In this document: piece by piece, positions 51,649 through 62,983 of the stretch
Numbering within the stretch: the first letter of the stretch is position 1
Layout of the letters: each line of letters begins with the position of its first letter
Assembly (NCBI RefSeq): GCF_963678635.1
Contig: NC_087070.1
Coordinates: 16,621,840-16,685,839, forward strand
Direction: 5' to 3'
DNA length: 64,000 bases
DNA from: Symsagittifera roscoffensis
Lineage: Eukaryota > Xenacoelomorpha > Acoela > Convolutidae
The notes under the pieces: generated by a model
The model's database searches: none
What the model was told of the DNA's origin: nothing
The model's input: the letters and a program-made list of their open reading frames with translations, nothing else
Made by a program: the position numbers and the translations under genes

Positions 51649-51768
51649 TTGTTCGTTATTTAAGGAATGAAAACATTCGACAAGCTGATTAAAGCATTGC
51701 AGCGAGCCCCTTAATTTAAGGGGATTGCCGTAATCAATGAAAAAAAATGGTCTAGTTCATGAACTCAC

Positions 51769-51885
51769 CAACTGGCGGACGTTTCGTTTGATGTAGTCGC
51801 TGACCTTTGACTCGTCGGATAGAATCCGACCAATGAACACTGGCATGAAGGCTTCGGAAGGAAACATGGCTTGGTTTGTAGTGAC
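51769..51885 (-). CDS. DEG/ENaC exon e: palm before TM2
   Basis: Acceptor TTTTCAAG, donor GTGAGT, 39 codons in phase 0. Encodes NQAMFPSEAFMPVFIGRILS and SDYIKRNVRQL, which corresponds to the F P S and YI..N region that precedes TM2 in this family. Confidence 0.8.
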
Positions 51886-54800
51886 CTTGAAAAGAAAGAA
51901 AATAAAAATTATTATATCCGCTTGCGTAGTTAACCAGATCGTTAATCTACTTCCTGCCCGGGGTTGAGGTGCTTGACTCATGTTATGACTACCCGAGACG
52001 TACGAATGAAGTCTTTGGTCGAACTAAAGTCGAACTATAGATACAACTGAATGTTTGGACCATATCTGAAAAAAAAAATTAAAAATTATTTTTTCGAAAT
52101 GATTTTGGTGTCACGAAATAATCTTGACGTTTTTGTTTTTGGTGTGACGAAATAATCGTTTTTTGTTTTTGATGTGACGAAATAACCTAAACGAAAGCCT
52201 AAAGTGTTTAAAAGCAAAAAATGGGGAGAATTGAGAAGAGTTTTTCATATAAAATAACTTGCAATACAAAAAAATCAAATATTTTGCAGAATTTCTTTGA
52301 TTCGTTCTCAAACTTTCATTCCCAAGAAGACGCTAAAACAGTTCTCGATAGCTAATTTTCTTTGAGTTAAACTCTAAATTTTCTTCAACTTTCAAACTTC
52401 GTTCGAATCACGACTGAAAGGGCTGGAATATGTTATATCGCTCGACTCATTCCGATGGTTCTTTGCGGTACCTGATTTTGCTTGGAAAACAAAAAAAAAT
52501 AAATAAACAAAAAAAAAACTAGAACACACCCGAATACAAAGTTTTTCCCCATTTACAATGGTCGGAACAAAAAAGAAAGAAAAAAGAAAGAAAAGTATTG
52601 AATTCAAAATTTAGATCTGAAATTGATTTTTTTTCAGACCAGAATTAAACATGAAAAACAAAGCTTCAAATCTGCATTCGGACATCTTTTCTTGAGCCAT
52701 TTTTGGACATTTTGTTGTATTTTTTGGCCAAAAAAGAACTTTTTGGTGCCGTCTCTTTCCCTGCTCAAACTTAGAAATGATCGGCACCCGGGTCGAGGTC
52801 CGCGACTTAAGAAAAGACTTTGTAAGTCGCGCCGCATACCGTTTTCAGACTGTATTTCGCAGTCGCGCCGCGGGCCTTAGTTGCACCGTTAGTCTTTTAT
52901 TAAGTCACGCCGTCAGTCTTTTAATAAGTCTCGCCGTCAGTCTTTTTTTAAGTCGTGCCGTCAGTCTTTTCTTAAGTCGCACCGTCAGTCTTTTCTTAAG
53001 TCGCGCCACTTAAGTCTTTTCTTAAGTCGCGCCGCTTAAGTATTTTCTTAAGTCGCGCCGCTTAAGTCTTTTCTTAAATCGCGCCTATTAAGTCTTTTCT
53101 TAAATCGCGCCGCTTAAGTATTTTCTTAGGTTGCGCCGCTTAACTTTTTTCTTAAGTCCCGCCGCTTAAGTATTTTCTTAAGTCGCGCCGCTTAAGTCTT
53201 TTCTTAGGTCGCGCCGCTTATGTCTTTTCAAATCAAAATCGCCTTCAAAAACTAAAACAAATTTGAAGGTGATTTGTTTGCAAACAAATTCATTTTCAAT
53301 TTTTTTAAAAAGTATAATCAGGTCAAAATGGATGTCAAATAGTTCATTTGTTCGCTATAGATTGTTCGGATTGCGGTCAAAAAGAAAATAATTTAGTTTC
53401 ATTCTCCTCAAAAAATAAGAAAAATATGTATTTTAACCAGTCAGAACCGAGATACAAAAAGCAAACGTAAGCAAGATTAATAAATAGCTATTTATTTCGT
53501 ACATGTGTTTTCTTATCTCCATTCTGATTGAAATATAGTATTTGTCTACTTTATCACCTGTCTGCCTTCTGCTCCGACCTTGTTGTGCTTACCCTGTAGT
53601 CTACTTTTCTGCAAGAGGTTTTGCACATGGTCTCTCTGCAGTGCTTGATTCTTCGTTTCAGCCAGGAGTAAGTGGGCTCCGCAATCACACACGGCTCTGA
53701 TTTCTGACAGATGGTGTCTCCGAAAAAATGCATAGTGCTGCAGTTGCATTTCTGTTGGGTGTAGCTGGAAAACAAACAAACATTCTGAACCGGCTTAAAT
53801 AATTATTCGAAAATATTGTTTCTGCCTTTAGTTTAGGTAACAACTAAACGGGCTTCACAAATTGATTTTTCAGGAAAAAGTTTCAAAGTACTTATACTTT
53901 TCTGTTGAATGCAATTGAAAAACAAAAAGTTCAATTGAAAATTAAAAATTCAGATTTTTAGGATTTCAGTTCCTTTAAAAGCTATTCCAAACGACTTCTT
54001 CTTTCTTCTATTCTTCACACGGACCGGCGTTTTATGGATAATAATCGATATTACTGCATTTTTAATGTCAGATTCTGTAAAATTACAAAAACTACAAAAT
54101 TTTGAAATATAGTGTTACTTTTTGAAAACCTATGAAAAGTATCCGATGATTTACCGTGTAACTCAATGAAGTTCTTTTTAACCGATTATGATGGGTGGCA
54201 GTCATTTTTTTAATATTTTTTTTTAAAAGAAGAAAGTTCGATTATAATTCATTGAAAATGTAGTAGTGATTTAAATTATTCGGACAAAGCAAACAAATTA
54301 TTTGAATTTTCAAATGTGCTTTTTTATATTATACAAAAACTGGAGAATATAATTGCTTAGAACTTCACCAGAATTATTATGGTGCAATTTTTCCTCGAAA
54401 TTTTTTACCAAAATTTTACTCCAAAAATGAGCCGTTTTTTTATCAATCAAGAAACACGTCGAAGTTATCAAGTTAATTGACGAGATAATCAAACTTGAAA
54501 TAGCTTTTGGCAGAGCTCAATAAAACTCCATTAAAAAAATAATTTACAAAAACTCTATAAACAAATATAATTTTGGATTGATTACCAAAACAGGTCATTT
54601 TTACTATATTAAAATCAAAATCTTTGGTCAAAAACAAAATCAAACGTCTTACGCAAAGTTTTACTCTCATAGAATTTTTAGGTTGTGTAAGAGGCTTCTT
54701 TTTATATGATTTTCTCATCAATTATCTTACAAGATTCAGCGTAACTCTTGATTATTTAAAAAAAAACTACAATTTTGGGGTACAATTTTGTTTGAAAATT

Positions 54801-57800
54801 TAGAGAAAAATTCCACCTTAATGAGTCTGGTGAATATTTAAGCAACTCTGTTGTCTTCAATTTTAGTCTAATCTTAACCCAATGCAAGAAAAACGCGTTT
54901 GAAATTGCAAATGCTGTTTGTTGTGACCGGTTAATTTAAATCAGAACTGTATCTTTTTTTTTCAAAACCGGCATATTTTATCGATTATAATGTCCAACTG
55001 TTTGGTCCAAAAACCCAGCAAATCATATTTTTCCACAAAAATCATTTAAACAATTTTTTTTCATAAATCATTTTTGTAGAAATAAATGTCAAACTAACTG
55101 TGCACTACTGTTTAAAGCAACTGAGATGAACCTAAATTTTTCAAGATGAGTAGTTTAAAGTAAGTTAAGCTACTTCTTTCCATCTTTTGGTGGTACTAAA
55201 AAACAAAAAACTAAAATCGAGAACGTTATTTCATTTCTTTTCGTTTCAAAATCAACCATCCCGCTCCTAATTTTTTTTAAAATCAAAATCAGGTGATTCT
55301 TAGAATCACTATATGAAAAATTATAATCAAGCCGTATACCCGGGTTGACCAAAAATGCTAGTCATACAATTCTTATAAATAGAAAAATGCTAACCATACA
55401 CTTTTCATGCAATTCCTTAAGTACAGAAAATTGCATGAAAGGTCTATAATTAAGGATTTTTCGTATATGGAAAGTTTATGACCTGTTTTTTTCCATTAAC
55501 CAAAAATATTGTTTTCTTACATTTTAATTTCTCACAAGGTTTTGGTTCTGTTCGTAACCGAACTCAAGTGACAATACCTTGGTTACTATAAGTAGAGTAA
55601 CCAAAGGTTTGACCTTCTCGCATCAAAAATGCATTGGAAATGGCCTGAAATCTCCTAATTCTGTCTGTTGCAAATAATATAACGAAAATATCAAACTTTT
55701 AATTTTTGGCAAAAACTTTCAACGATGATTACTTTTAAAATTTGAATTTTCAAATTATCAGACATTGATTAAGGCATAAATAAACATGCCATACAGAAAA
55801 TATAGGTTTTAGCGTTTTTGAAAAAAAGTTATTAAGCAAAAAGGAAAAAAAATCAATATTAGTGTATCCAAGACTACGTTATGCACACAAAAAATTACAG
55901 TTTGCATGCAAAATTTTTTTTTTGAAAAATGTTTGTTTGAGGAAAAAATTCGATTTGCGGTTGAAAAAAAAACAAAAAAAGTAGGATTAGCATTTTTTTA
56001 ATAAAAAATTTTCCTTTTTTATTTCATACGATTCACCGACCTGTATGCCAAAACAAGAAAAAAGTCCTTCGAAAATTCGATCGCATCATTTTTGCAAAAT
56101 TGTATAAAATTTGTATGAGTAGTGTTTTTTCATAGACTTAGTTTATAGATTTGTATGATTAGCACTTTTCTATGAAGGTCAACGCGGGTATGTGTATCTT
56201 ATAAAAGAAGCTCTTGCATGGGTAATTGTCTATAAATATGCTTTAGGTGCCTTAAGTAGAAATTCATGAGCGCAGCGCAAATTTGACTGTTTCGAAGTTT
56301 TGGGTATTCAATATTTCACGTTAATTTTTCACAATTTGCGGTTCACTCTTTCGAGAAAAAAGACTTTTTGTAATGGTTTTATGGTTTCATTTTACGTTTT
56401 TCGTAACTTTCGTACCAATTTTTCACAATTTGCGGTTCACTCTTTCGAGAAAAAAGACTTTTTGCAATGGTTTTATGGTTTCATTTTACGTTTTTCGCAA
56501 CTTTCGTACCAAATGAACTTACATGGAAGAACAGGTCTGATCGCACAACATGTGATCAGTGGAAGCATACTCCAGTCCCTTGACGGTGGAGTTTGGGGAG
56601 AGGAAGGGAGTCCAGTCCAAGTGGGAGATGCATTCGAACTCCCTGCTCTTCCGGTTAATCTTGAGGTACTCGAAGCGACGGAACCCCATCGACAGAGCAA
56701 TTCCAGGCGCCACGTCCACCCCACTATTCTGAAGCACCACTTTTTATATCAGACCTGATGACGCAATTCAGCCGTACATTTGAACTCAATTGGGATCTTT
56801 GTCAACTACCCTGCCCGGGCCCCCTGGGTTACAAAGTTCATTTTTCGTACATACTTAATCCGTGTACCATACACAATATGTTACGATAAGTTAAATCGAA
56901 ATAGTTGTTCAATCTTTGAATATAACTCGAGAAATAACTGAACCAGCAGAGGATTTAGCGAATTGAGATTGAACAAAAATCCGTCTTCCTTAGAAGTTAA
57001 GCTCGTTAAAAGTCTACATTTCATACCGCGAATTATCAAAATCTGATATGAAAAACAGGAAAAACAACCCGTTAAGATTAGTTTTGCCATTTATTCGGCA
57101 TGAAATCATCTTACTAGCATGATTTAAAACAGATTTAGACGTCAAAAACTGTGTTAGTAATCCCTTTAGAAATCATTCATTGATCTCGCAATCGCACTTT
57201 GAACAAAAATGGATTAGTATGACTGTTTCGCTGGGAACTTTTTTGCCTTCTATGGAACTAATTGTCATAACTGATTCACAGTTACTCAACATATAGTGAA
57301 CCGCAGCTTTGAAAAAAACTCATTACGAGGCCAAACTGTGCATTTTGTAAATTGATGCGGATTCCGCAACAAAGGACACGCTCCCTTTGTTCTTCTTTTG
57401 TTCTTTCAATTTCTTTGAACGTTCCGACAAAGTTTTAACATGTTTGAAGACTTGTCTCTGGAATCCAGGAACATACAGAAGGGCTTTTAACAATCACTTC
57501 TCTTTCAGTAAATGATATCGTTAAAATCTAAAAAACACAAATCGTTTTTAATTTAAAAACGATTTTTATTTTTTAGACTTTAACAATCAATTACTGAAAA
57601 GTTAGTGATAGTTAAAAACAGTTTATATTGCTTAAAGATCAACTGAAATAATTTGTCCTCGATTTCAGTAAGAAAGTTTGCTAGCTTTATTTCAACGTTC
57701 AATAATGTATAGGCTTCTGATTGTCTTAAAAAAAATAGCTTCCAAGTGAACGCTCCCTAAATTGTCTATAAGGTCGACATTGAAAATTAGGTCCATAATC

Positions 57801-59266
57801 CGTCTTCTCACCTGTGGAATGACAGGGTACTCGGGGTCCGAAATTGTGACTCGGACTCCCGAGGCCGAAGATATCTCCCCCGAAGTGTCCTTCGTATTCA
57901 GAAACAAGTTCAGTCTGAGGCCATACGTTGACCCTGTGAACTTGGTCGCAGTGTCGGCCTAAACTCAGGTGTTTTTAAGTGGTCATCGCACAAATGTTAT
58001 TTTATTTATTGATTAAAATGTTATTTATCTTAGCCAATTTTATATTAACAATTTGAGTGGTGGATCTTGTTAACTAATGGCCCCTTTTTGAAAAAGGGTG
58101 GCCGATTCGTTCCAAGGTACAAAATTAGTATTCTTAACTGCGTTCAATTGTTTCTTTTTAGATGGGCCAATTCGCTACACGGTTCCATAGGGGAGGAAAG
58201 CAGGGGCAGAATTAGAGGGAGGGGGGGGTTGGACTTTTTTCCTTCTCAGGGATTTGACCCCCTCACCAACCATTTTATGACATCCATTTTAGGTGGATCA
58301 AAGCTAAAAAATTTTTTAAAGGCGCCTTTGACGCCAATGTATATACTAAATTTGAAGGGGAGCGCACGCCGAAAAAACGCAATTTTCGGTAAAAATTACT
58401 AAAATAAGTTACCCCATTTTGTAAGCGTTTTTGTTCCGACTTTCGATACAAAAGTAACGGAATATTTGTGCTCGGGGTGGGTTTTTTTTTCTTCAGACAA
58501 ATTTCGAGTTTTTAACTTGCCATTTTTGACGGAATTTTTTTATATCATTCAAAAGTTATTGTTATCCTGAGCTTAAATTTGAAAAGATATTTCACCTGTG
58601 ATTATTTTTCGTAAAGTTACGAGGGTTTAAAGATTGCCATTTTGCCTATTAACGCGTCAGCGGAGAGTTAATCCGTCATAGAAATCGTTCCAAATTGGTT
58701 GAAAGAAGCTTATTTGCCATAATTGATTTGTTAGAATGAGCGAAATCTATTCTTTTGTACTTAATATGGCGTGTGGGGGGATAATTTCATTAAAAAAATT
58801 TCAAATTTTAGAATTTTTTTTTTCATTCTATTTTATTACATTTAATTTTTTCATGTTACTTACTAGTGCTCCATAAACCTTAAAAGGCAGTCGGAACATT
58901 CAGGGCTTGGCCCTGATGCGAGCAGTCTTGTTGGAGTTTAGGATTCTCGTGTTGTAGTTATATACAAAAAGTGGCATTAATTTTACAAAAAGCGGCCTTT
59001 AAAAAATTTCCTTGCCTGATCAACGGTCAGTTTGATTTTCTGACAGACAGCGTATTCATTTGTCGTAATATCTTCCATATTTGCTAGGCAGTTTATGTAG
59101 TTTGGCGGGAAGGTATAGTTTTTGATCTGACAGTCGATCACAAACTCGTCACGTGATATCTTGATTGCCTCTAGTTTCTCAGACGGCAGGTAGCTGAGAT
59201 TTGTGCTGTGCCAGAGGATGTTGTTGTACACGTCATCGATGTTCACTCCTCGCTGGTCGAAAAAGT
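51769..59266 (-). CDS. DEG/ENaC-family sodium channel gene, partial (five exons)
   Basis: Exons (minus): 59025-59266, 57812-57958, 56523-56728, 53593-53764 and 51769-51885, in matching phases. The product is the extracellular domain: RDEFVIDCQIKNYTF and a Cys corresponding to the YGNC box; GSTYGLRLNLFLNTKD; the SGVRVTISDPEYP strand; SGVDVAPGIALSMGFRRFEY, which fits the family signature GF..APG; and a Cys-rich region KCNCSTMHFF...CQKSEPC...HC...C...C...Y with the family spacing. These trimeric channels sit in the plasma membrane and pass Na+ (ASIC, ENaC, peptide-gated types). Exons for TM1 and TM2 were not found; TM1 would lie above 59.3 kb and TM2 below 51.7 kb. The subfamily is undetermined. 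Confidence 0.85.
52800..53230. repeat. Minisatellite changing from 24-bp to 26-bp units, in DEG/ENaC intron
   Basis: About five 24-bp units of type GTCAGTCTTTTCTTAAGTCG + CACC (about 52888-53008) are followed by nine 26-bp units of type TAAGTCTTTTCTTAAGTCGC + GCCGCT (to about 53230). One inverted half-unit (CTTAAGAAAAGACTT) lies at about 52804-52818. The 24-bp part stays in frame on the plus strand as an octapeptide repeat VSLFLSRA. Many AflII-like CTTAAG sites. Confidence 0.85.
53593..53764 (-). CDS. DEG/ENaC exon d: Cys-rich domain
   Basis: Acceptor TTTTCCAG completes the split codon; donor GTAAGC. Encodes YTQQKCNCSTMHFFGDTIC, CVIAEPTYSWLKRRIKHC and CKTSCRKVDYR; the Cys spacing is that of the DEG/ENaC thumb/palm region. 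Confidence 0.9.
53765..55338. other. AT-rich intron, nothing recognised
   Basis: Intron of the DEG/ENaC gene without repeats or frames that I can name. Confidence 0.4.
55339..56188. mobile_element. CCGGGTTG-TIR element, copy 1 (about 850 bp)
   Basis: Ends CCCGGGTTGACC / GGTCAACGCGGG, with subterminal AAAATGCTAGTCATACAA mirrored by TTGTATGATTAGCACTTTT at the other end. No ORF and no clear target duplication in this copy. The second copy at 62984 supports it as an element. Confidence 0.7.
56323..56510. repeat. Nearly perfect 94-bp tandem duplication next to a splice donor
   Basis: Units 56323-56416 and 56417-56510 differ at two positions seen (GTAATGG/GCAATGG and TCGTAAC/TCGCAAC). The second unit stops 6 bp from the GTAAGT donor of DEG/ENaC exon c. 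Confidence 0.9.
56523..56728 (-). CDS. DEG/ENaC exon c
   Basis: Acceptor GCTTCAG, donor GTAAGT, phase 0 to 2. Encodes NSGVDVAPGIALSMGFRRFE, corresponding to the family box with D.APG, and two Cys near the end (CDQTC). A 94-bp direct duplication (56323-56510) begins 12 bp after the exon end. Confidence 0.85.
57483..57619. repeat. Foldback hairpin element, about 137 bp
   Basis: Arms with TTTCAGTAA, GTTAAAATCTAAAAAA and AAATCGTTTTT are mirrored after a short AATTT loop. Palindromic MITE-like insertion in a DEG/ENaC intron. Confidence 0.75.
57812..57958 (-). CDS. DEG/ENaC exon b
   Basis: 49 codons, acceptor GTTTAG, donor GTGAGA, phase 0 on both sides. Encodes GSTYGLRLNLFLNTKD and SGVRVTISDPEYPVIPQ, matching the family's GL.L.LN...AG.RV.I....P strand. 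Confidence 0.85.
58201..58404. mobile_element. Truncated hAT-type MITE
   Basis: Starts CAGGGGCAGAATTAGAGGGA and contains AAGGCGCCTTTGACGCC and an AATTTTCGG end, related to the interior and ends of the MITE at 46163. The right end is lost, and a HINE-type copy begins 28 bp later. Confidence 0.55.
58432..58931 (+). mobile_element. HINE-type element, copy 4
   Basis: Same ends and hairpins; it lacks part of the GCGCGATATATTTCGCGC interior. Inserted in the intron after DEG/ENaC exon a. Confidence 0.75.
59025..59266 (-). CDS. DEG/ENaC exon a: finger/palm after TM1
   Basis: The acceptor TTTTTAG ends at 59267. It encodes RDEFVIDCQIKNYTFPPNYI and EYAVCQKIKLT. The donor is the weakest of the gene (GTTGAT at 59024), chosen because it gives phase 0 to match the next exon. 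A HINE-type copy lies only about 90 bp downstream in the intron. Confidence 0.65.
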
Positions 59267-59452
59267 CTAAAAATGAAGAAAAGCTACTCGTTTTCCACTC
59301 CCCCATTTCAGTTAGATCTTTGAAAACTATTTGATAATGTCAAAACGTAAATGAAGTCTTACGATGCAAAGTAAAAGGACATGTGTTTTTCATACTTTTA
59401 ATTGTAAAATCACGCATTTAGCAATGTTATCAAGTGAAAAAAAAATTAAAAC

Positions 59453-59762
59453 CAGGGGCGTATCTTTAGCGGATTTTTTACAAACCTGTTTCATGTCGGT
59501 CAAACTGATTTTCTGAGCTCTGACAAATCACTAAAATATCTGCAGGCAAAATTGTGCTGTAGGCAAAATTTTAAATAAACGGGCAAAAAAACGTTTGGAA
59601 AAATATGAAAAAAAAATGAGTTTTTTTGGCGCACACTCCTCAAAATTAGTAAATATTCGCGCAAAAGGCGCCTTAGAAAAATTTTAGGGTCAGTCAAATA
59701 AAAATGGATATCTCGAAATAGTACAAAGGCGGACCCGTCCCTCCCCCTTAAGTCCGCTACTG
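59453..59762. mobile_element. hAT-type MITE with 8-bp target duplication, copy 2
   Basis: Starts CAGGGGCG and ends GTCCGCTACTG. The 8-bp duplication ATTAAAAC is at 59445-59452 and 59763-59770. The interior follows the MITE at 46163 (GAGCTCTGACAAATC, AAAAGGCGCCTTA, CTCGAAATAGTACAAAG). Confidence 0.85.
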
Positions 59763-59770
59763 ATTAAAAC

Positions 59771-60577
59771 AGAAAAATTATAAGAGCTAAAATGAGCCAA
59801 AAGTGGGGCAGAGTTTCCCCAGCATAGATAATGTTTCTTAAAATAGCTTAAAAATTGCGGGTACGTTTTGTAAATTTGGTTTTTTGAGTTTATTCAACGT
59901 CGAAAATTTCTAACGTTTTATTGCTTCCGAAATGTCTTAATACGCTACAAGGTCAAAAAATCGAAAAAACGTATAGTTTTTCATTACTGAGTACATGCCA
60001 AATTGTTGCTTAATTAGATTTTACAAAAAAAAACACCTCGCGCCCGGTTGCCATATTTTTCTAAACAGTAGCGCCTGTTTTAAAAAAACGGTTTAAATTC
60101 TGTTCTTATTTCATAATTAGTCAAATATTTAGCATATCTGTTTAAACTAAGACCACCTCAAAGTCAGATCTGAAATGTTCTTGGGATAAACATTTGGGTA
60201 CGATATTTTCAAAACACTGCTAATATGACCAGACCCTTTTAAGTACCGTGCATCTCTCAAAAAATGAACAAAAAAGCTGATTTGCTAATGAAAATCAGTA
60301 CGCGTAATACTAATTAACACAATATACTATTTACTACTTGAAAAGTAATTGAAGTTTATTTAAATGTAATATTTTCAACACAAATTTTTTATTTATTACT
60401 TTTGAAATAGTTCAAAACTTCTTGAAAACATTTCTGACAAGCAACAAGGCATTTTTAACATCAGGGGGTTTGAATTATTATAAGTAGTGTTTTTAGCTCA
60501 GAAAAAAAATGAACTTTTAGCTGAGCAGGGTGTGAATACCTCAAAATGAAACGTATTGAAAGAGGTGTAGAAACATA
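59771..60577. other. AT-rich region, nothing recognised
   Basis: The region upstream of DEG/ENaC exon a, where TM1 might be expected. No exon was recognised. Confidence 0.35.
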
Positions 60578-61096
60578 AACAAGACTGCTCGTATCAGGGC
60601 GAAGCCCTGAATGTTCCGACTGCCTTTTAAGGTTTATGGAGCAGTAATAACATAGAAAAAAACTAAATGTAATAAAATAAAAAGAAAATTCTTTTTTTTT
60701 TCGAAAATTTAAAATTTTATACAAAAATAATCCCCCCACACGCCATTTAAAAAACAAAAGAATAAATTTTGCTCCTTGTTACAAATCAATTATGACAATT
60801 TGAAACAATTTCTAAGACGGAGTAAATCTCAGCTTACGCATTAATAGCGCGAAATAGATCGCGCTTTAATTGTCCCAAGTTGGCCAAAATAGCAATCTTC
60901 AAACCCCCATAACTTCTTGAAAAAAATCACAGGTGAAATATCTTTTCAAATTTAAGCCCAAGACAACAATATCTTTCGATTGACATTTTAAAAAAATCCG
61001 TCAAAAATGGCTAGTCATAAAGTCGAAATTTAACTGAGGAAAAAAACCCACCCTGAGCACAAATATTCCATTACTTTCGTATCAAAAGTCGGAACA
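60578..61096 (-). mobile_element. HINE-type element, copy 5 (inverted)
   Basis: Reverse-oriented copy of the family; a minus-strand frame of 98 codons inside it (60461-60757) is incidental. The interior palindrome is mutated (GCGCGAT-CTATTTCGCGC). Confidence 0.75.
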
Positions 61097-61201
61097 AATA
61101 CGCAGTAGTATCTGTGCAGTTGTGCAATGAAGGACCGGTTGAACTAGCTTAACACTGATGTTTTCAAGAAGCCAACTTAAGAATGATCTAGAGAAGCACA
61201 G

Positions 61202-62376
61202 CATGAGCGTTAGCTTTTCTAGTAAAACAGATGTGAGAGTGTCAGTTTACAGGCCCTATAAGATCAATATATCTAAAGGTAAGTGGCTGGGAGGTAACAG
61301 ATACCTACAGAACTGAAGGTTCAGGGATCGATTCCCGGTAGTTACTCTGCACTTTAGATGTTCAGTTGGTGTAATATCAGCAATAATCAATCGCTAAGTT
61401 AGCGCCAAAAACCATTGTGTTTTTTTTTTCAGTGCTAATTCATTGCTAGCTTAGTGACAATGGCACAAAAATGCTAAATCATGTTTGGTTATCCTTGTTT
61501 TTGCACATTTGCAGCGTTGAATTTTTCTGAGAGACCAACATGTTTCAACAACTAACGAAATGAGAATGAAATATGCCATGGCCTAAACAATGAGCTAGCT
61601 CAAACATCAATATTTTACATAAATTCTATAATTTGTGATTTGCATTTCCAAGCACTTATAAAAAACTGAAAGAATCTATGTCGAGAAAAATTTTATTTAA
61701 AATTTCAATTTTTCAGACTGACTATCACAGAGCTTACTAGATCTATCTACAAAAACTTTGTTTTGATATTTGGAATCATTTTTAGGTTACTCTGCAGCTG
61801 GAAATCATTTTTTTTCTGCAGAAACAAAGGTTGATCTGATAAGCTCTGTGATAGTCAATCTGAAAAATTGAAATTTTAAATAAAACTTTTCTCGACATAG
61901 ATTCTTTCAGTTTTTTATAAGTGCTTGGAAATGCAAATCACAAATTATAGAATTTATGTAAAATATTGATGTTTGAGCTAGCTCATTGTTTAGGCCATGG
62001 CATATTTCATTATCATTTCGTTAGTTGTTGAAACATGTTGGTCTCTCAGAAAAATTCAACGCTCGCTGCAAATGTGCAAAAACAAGAATAACCAAACATG
62101 ATTTAGCATTTTTGTGCCATTGTCACTAAGCTAGCAATGAATTAGCACTGAAAAAAAACACAATGGTTTTTGGCGCTAACTTAGCGATTGATTATTGCTG
62201 ATATTACACTAACTGAACATCTAAAGTGCAGAGTAGCTACCGGGAATCGATCCCTGAACCTTCAGTTCTGTAGGTATCTGTTACCTCCCAGCTACTTAGC
62301 TTTAGATATAGTGATCTTATAGGGCCTGTAAACTGACACTCTCACATCTGTGTTACTAGAAAGGCTAACGCTCATG
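61202..62376. repeat. 1.17-kb near-perfect palindrome with tRNA-like box in each arm
   Basis: Left arm 61202-61754, right arm 61834-62376, loop about 80 bp. Outer ends are CATGAGCGTTAGC / GCTAACGCTCATG. The arms are nearly identical (few substitutions). Each carries GGTTCAGGGATCGATTCCCG, a box-B/T-arm-like sequence, near 61318 and 62237. Foldback element or recent inverted duplication. Confidence 0.9.
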
Positions 62377-62622
62377 GTTAATTTGTAGAAAAGTTCTCAA
62401 GTTTCAGCTCAAATTTTTCTCTGAATCTCAGACTTAGCGATGCAACAATTTCTAAATTATACATGAATCAGTGCTGGAAAATATTGATCACTGAGATATT
62501 TCAGAAAAGTCGATGATTAACAGTGAGATTTCAAACCAGGAACCGTCCGATCATTAGATTGAAAAATTAAGAAGATTGTTCCTGCTGTATGTTAGTTTTG
62601 ATTTAACTAGTCAATTGTTGTT

Positions 62623-62671
62623 ATCTACTTAACAATCCCCCCTTCAAGAAAGGGGGGATTGTTAAGTAGAT
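62623..62671. repeat. Perfect 22-bp stem-loop with C6/G6 run
   Basis: ATCTACTTAACAATCCCCCC and its exact complement are separated by about 6 nt. A further TTGATTGTTAAGT with a G-run lies at about 62793-62835, so this may be the junction of two MITE ends. Confidence 0.8.
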
Positions 62672-62983
62672 TACCTGCAGCGAACTTTCGACCAATCTGA
62701 ATGCAGCAAAATTCGAATTTACATACAACGCTCTAGTGCGATTTTACTTTTTTCTTTACAGGGGTGGAGATTCTTTTTGTAGATATGTAGATACAATAGG
62801 GGGGAGGGGGGGGGGAGACGTTGATTGTTAAGTGAGATCCAATCGTTGTAACAAAACAGGTGAATTTATTGCATACCTTTTGTATGCAAAATTTAAAACA
62901 ATTTACTCGTTGTCATTTTGCGAAAACTATCATGTTATAACTACATTAACGAGTTTTGCCGCTTTTTGAAAATTTTTAAAAGC

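Noticed and set aside
61288-61360. Intact tRNA gene in the 1.17-kb palindrome
   Set aside because: Only the T-arm/box-B is convincing; acceptor and anticodon stems do not pair well.
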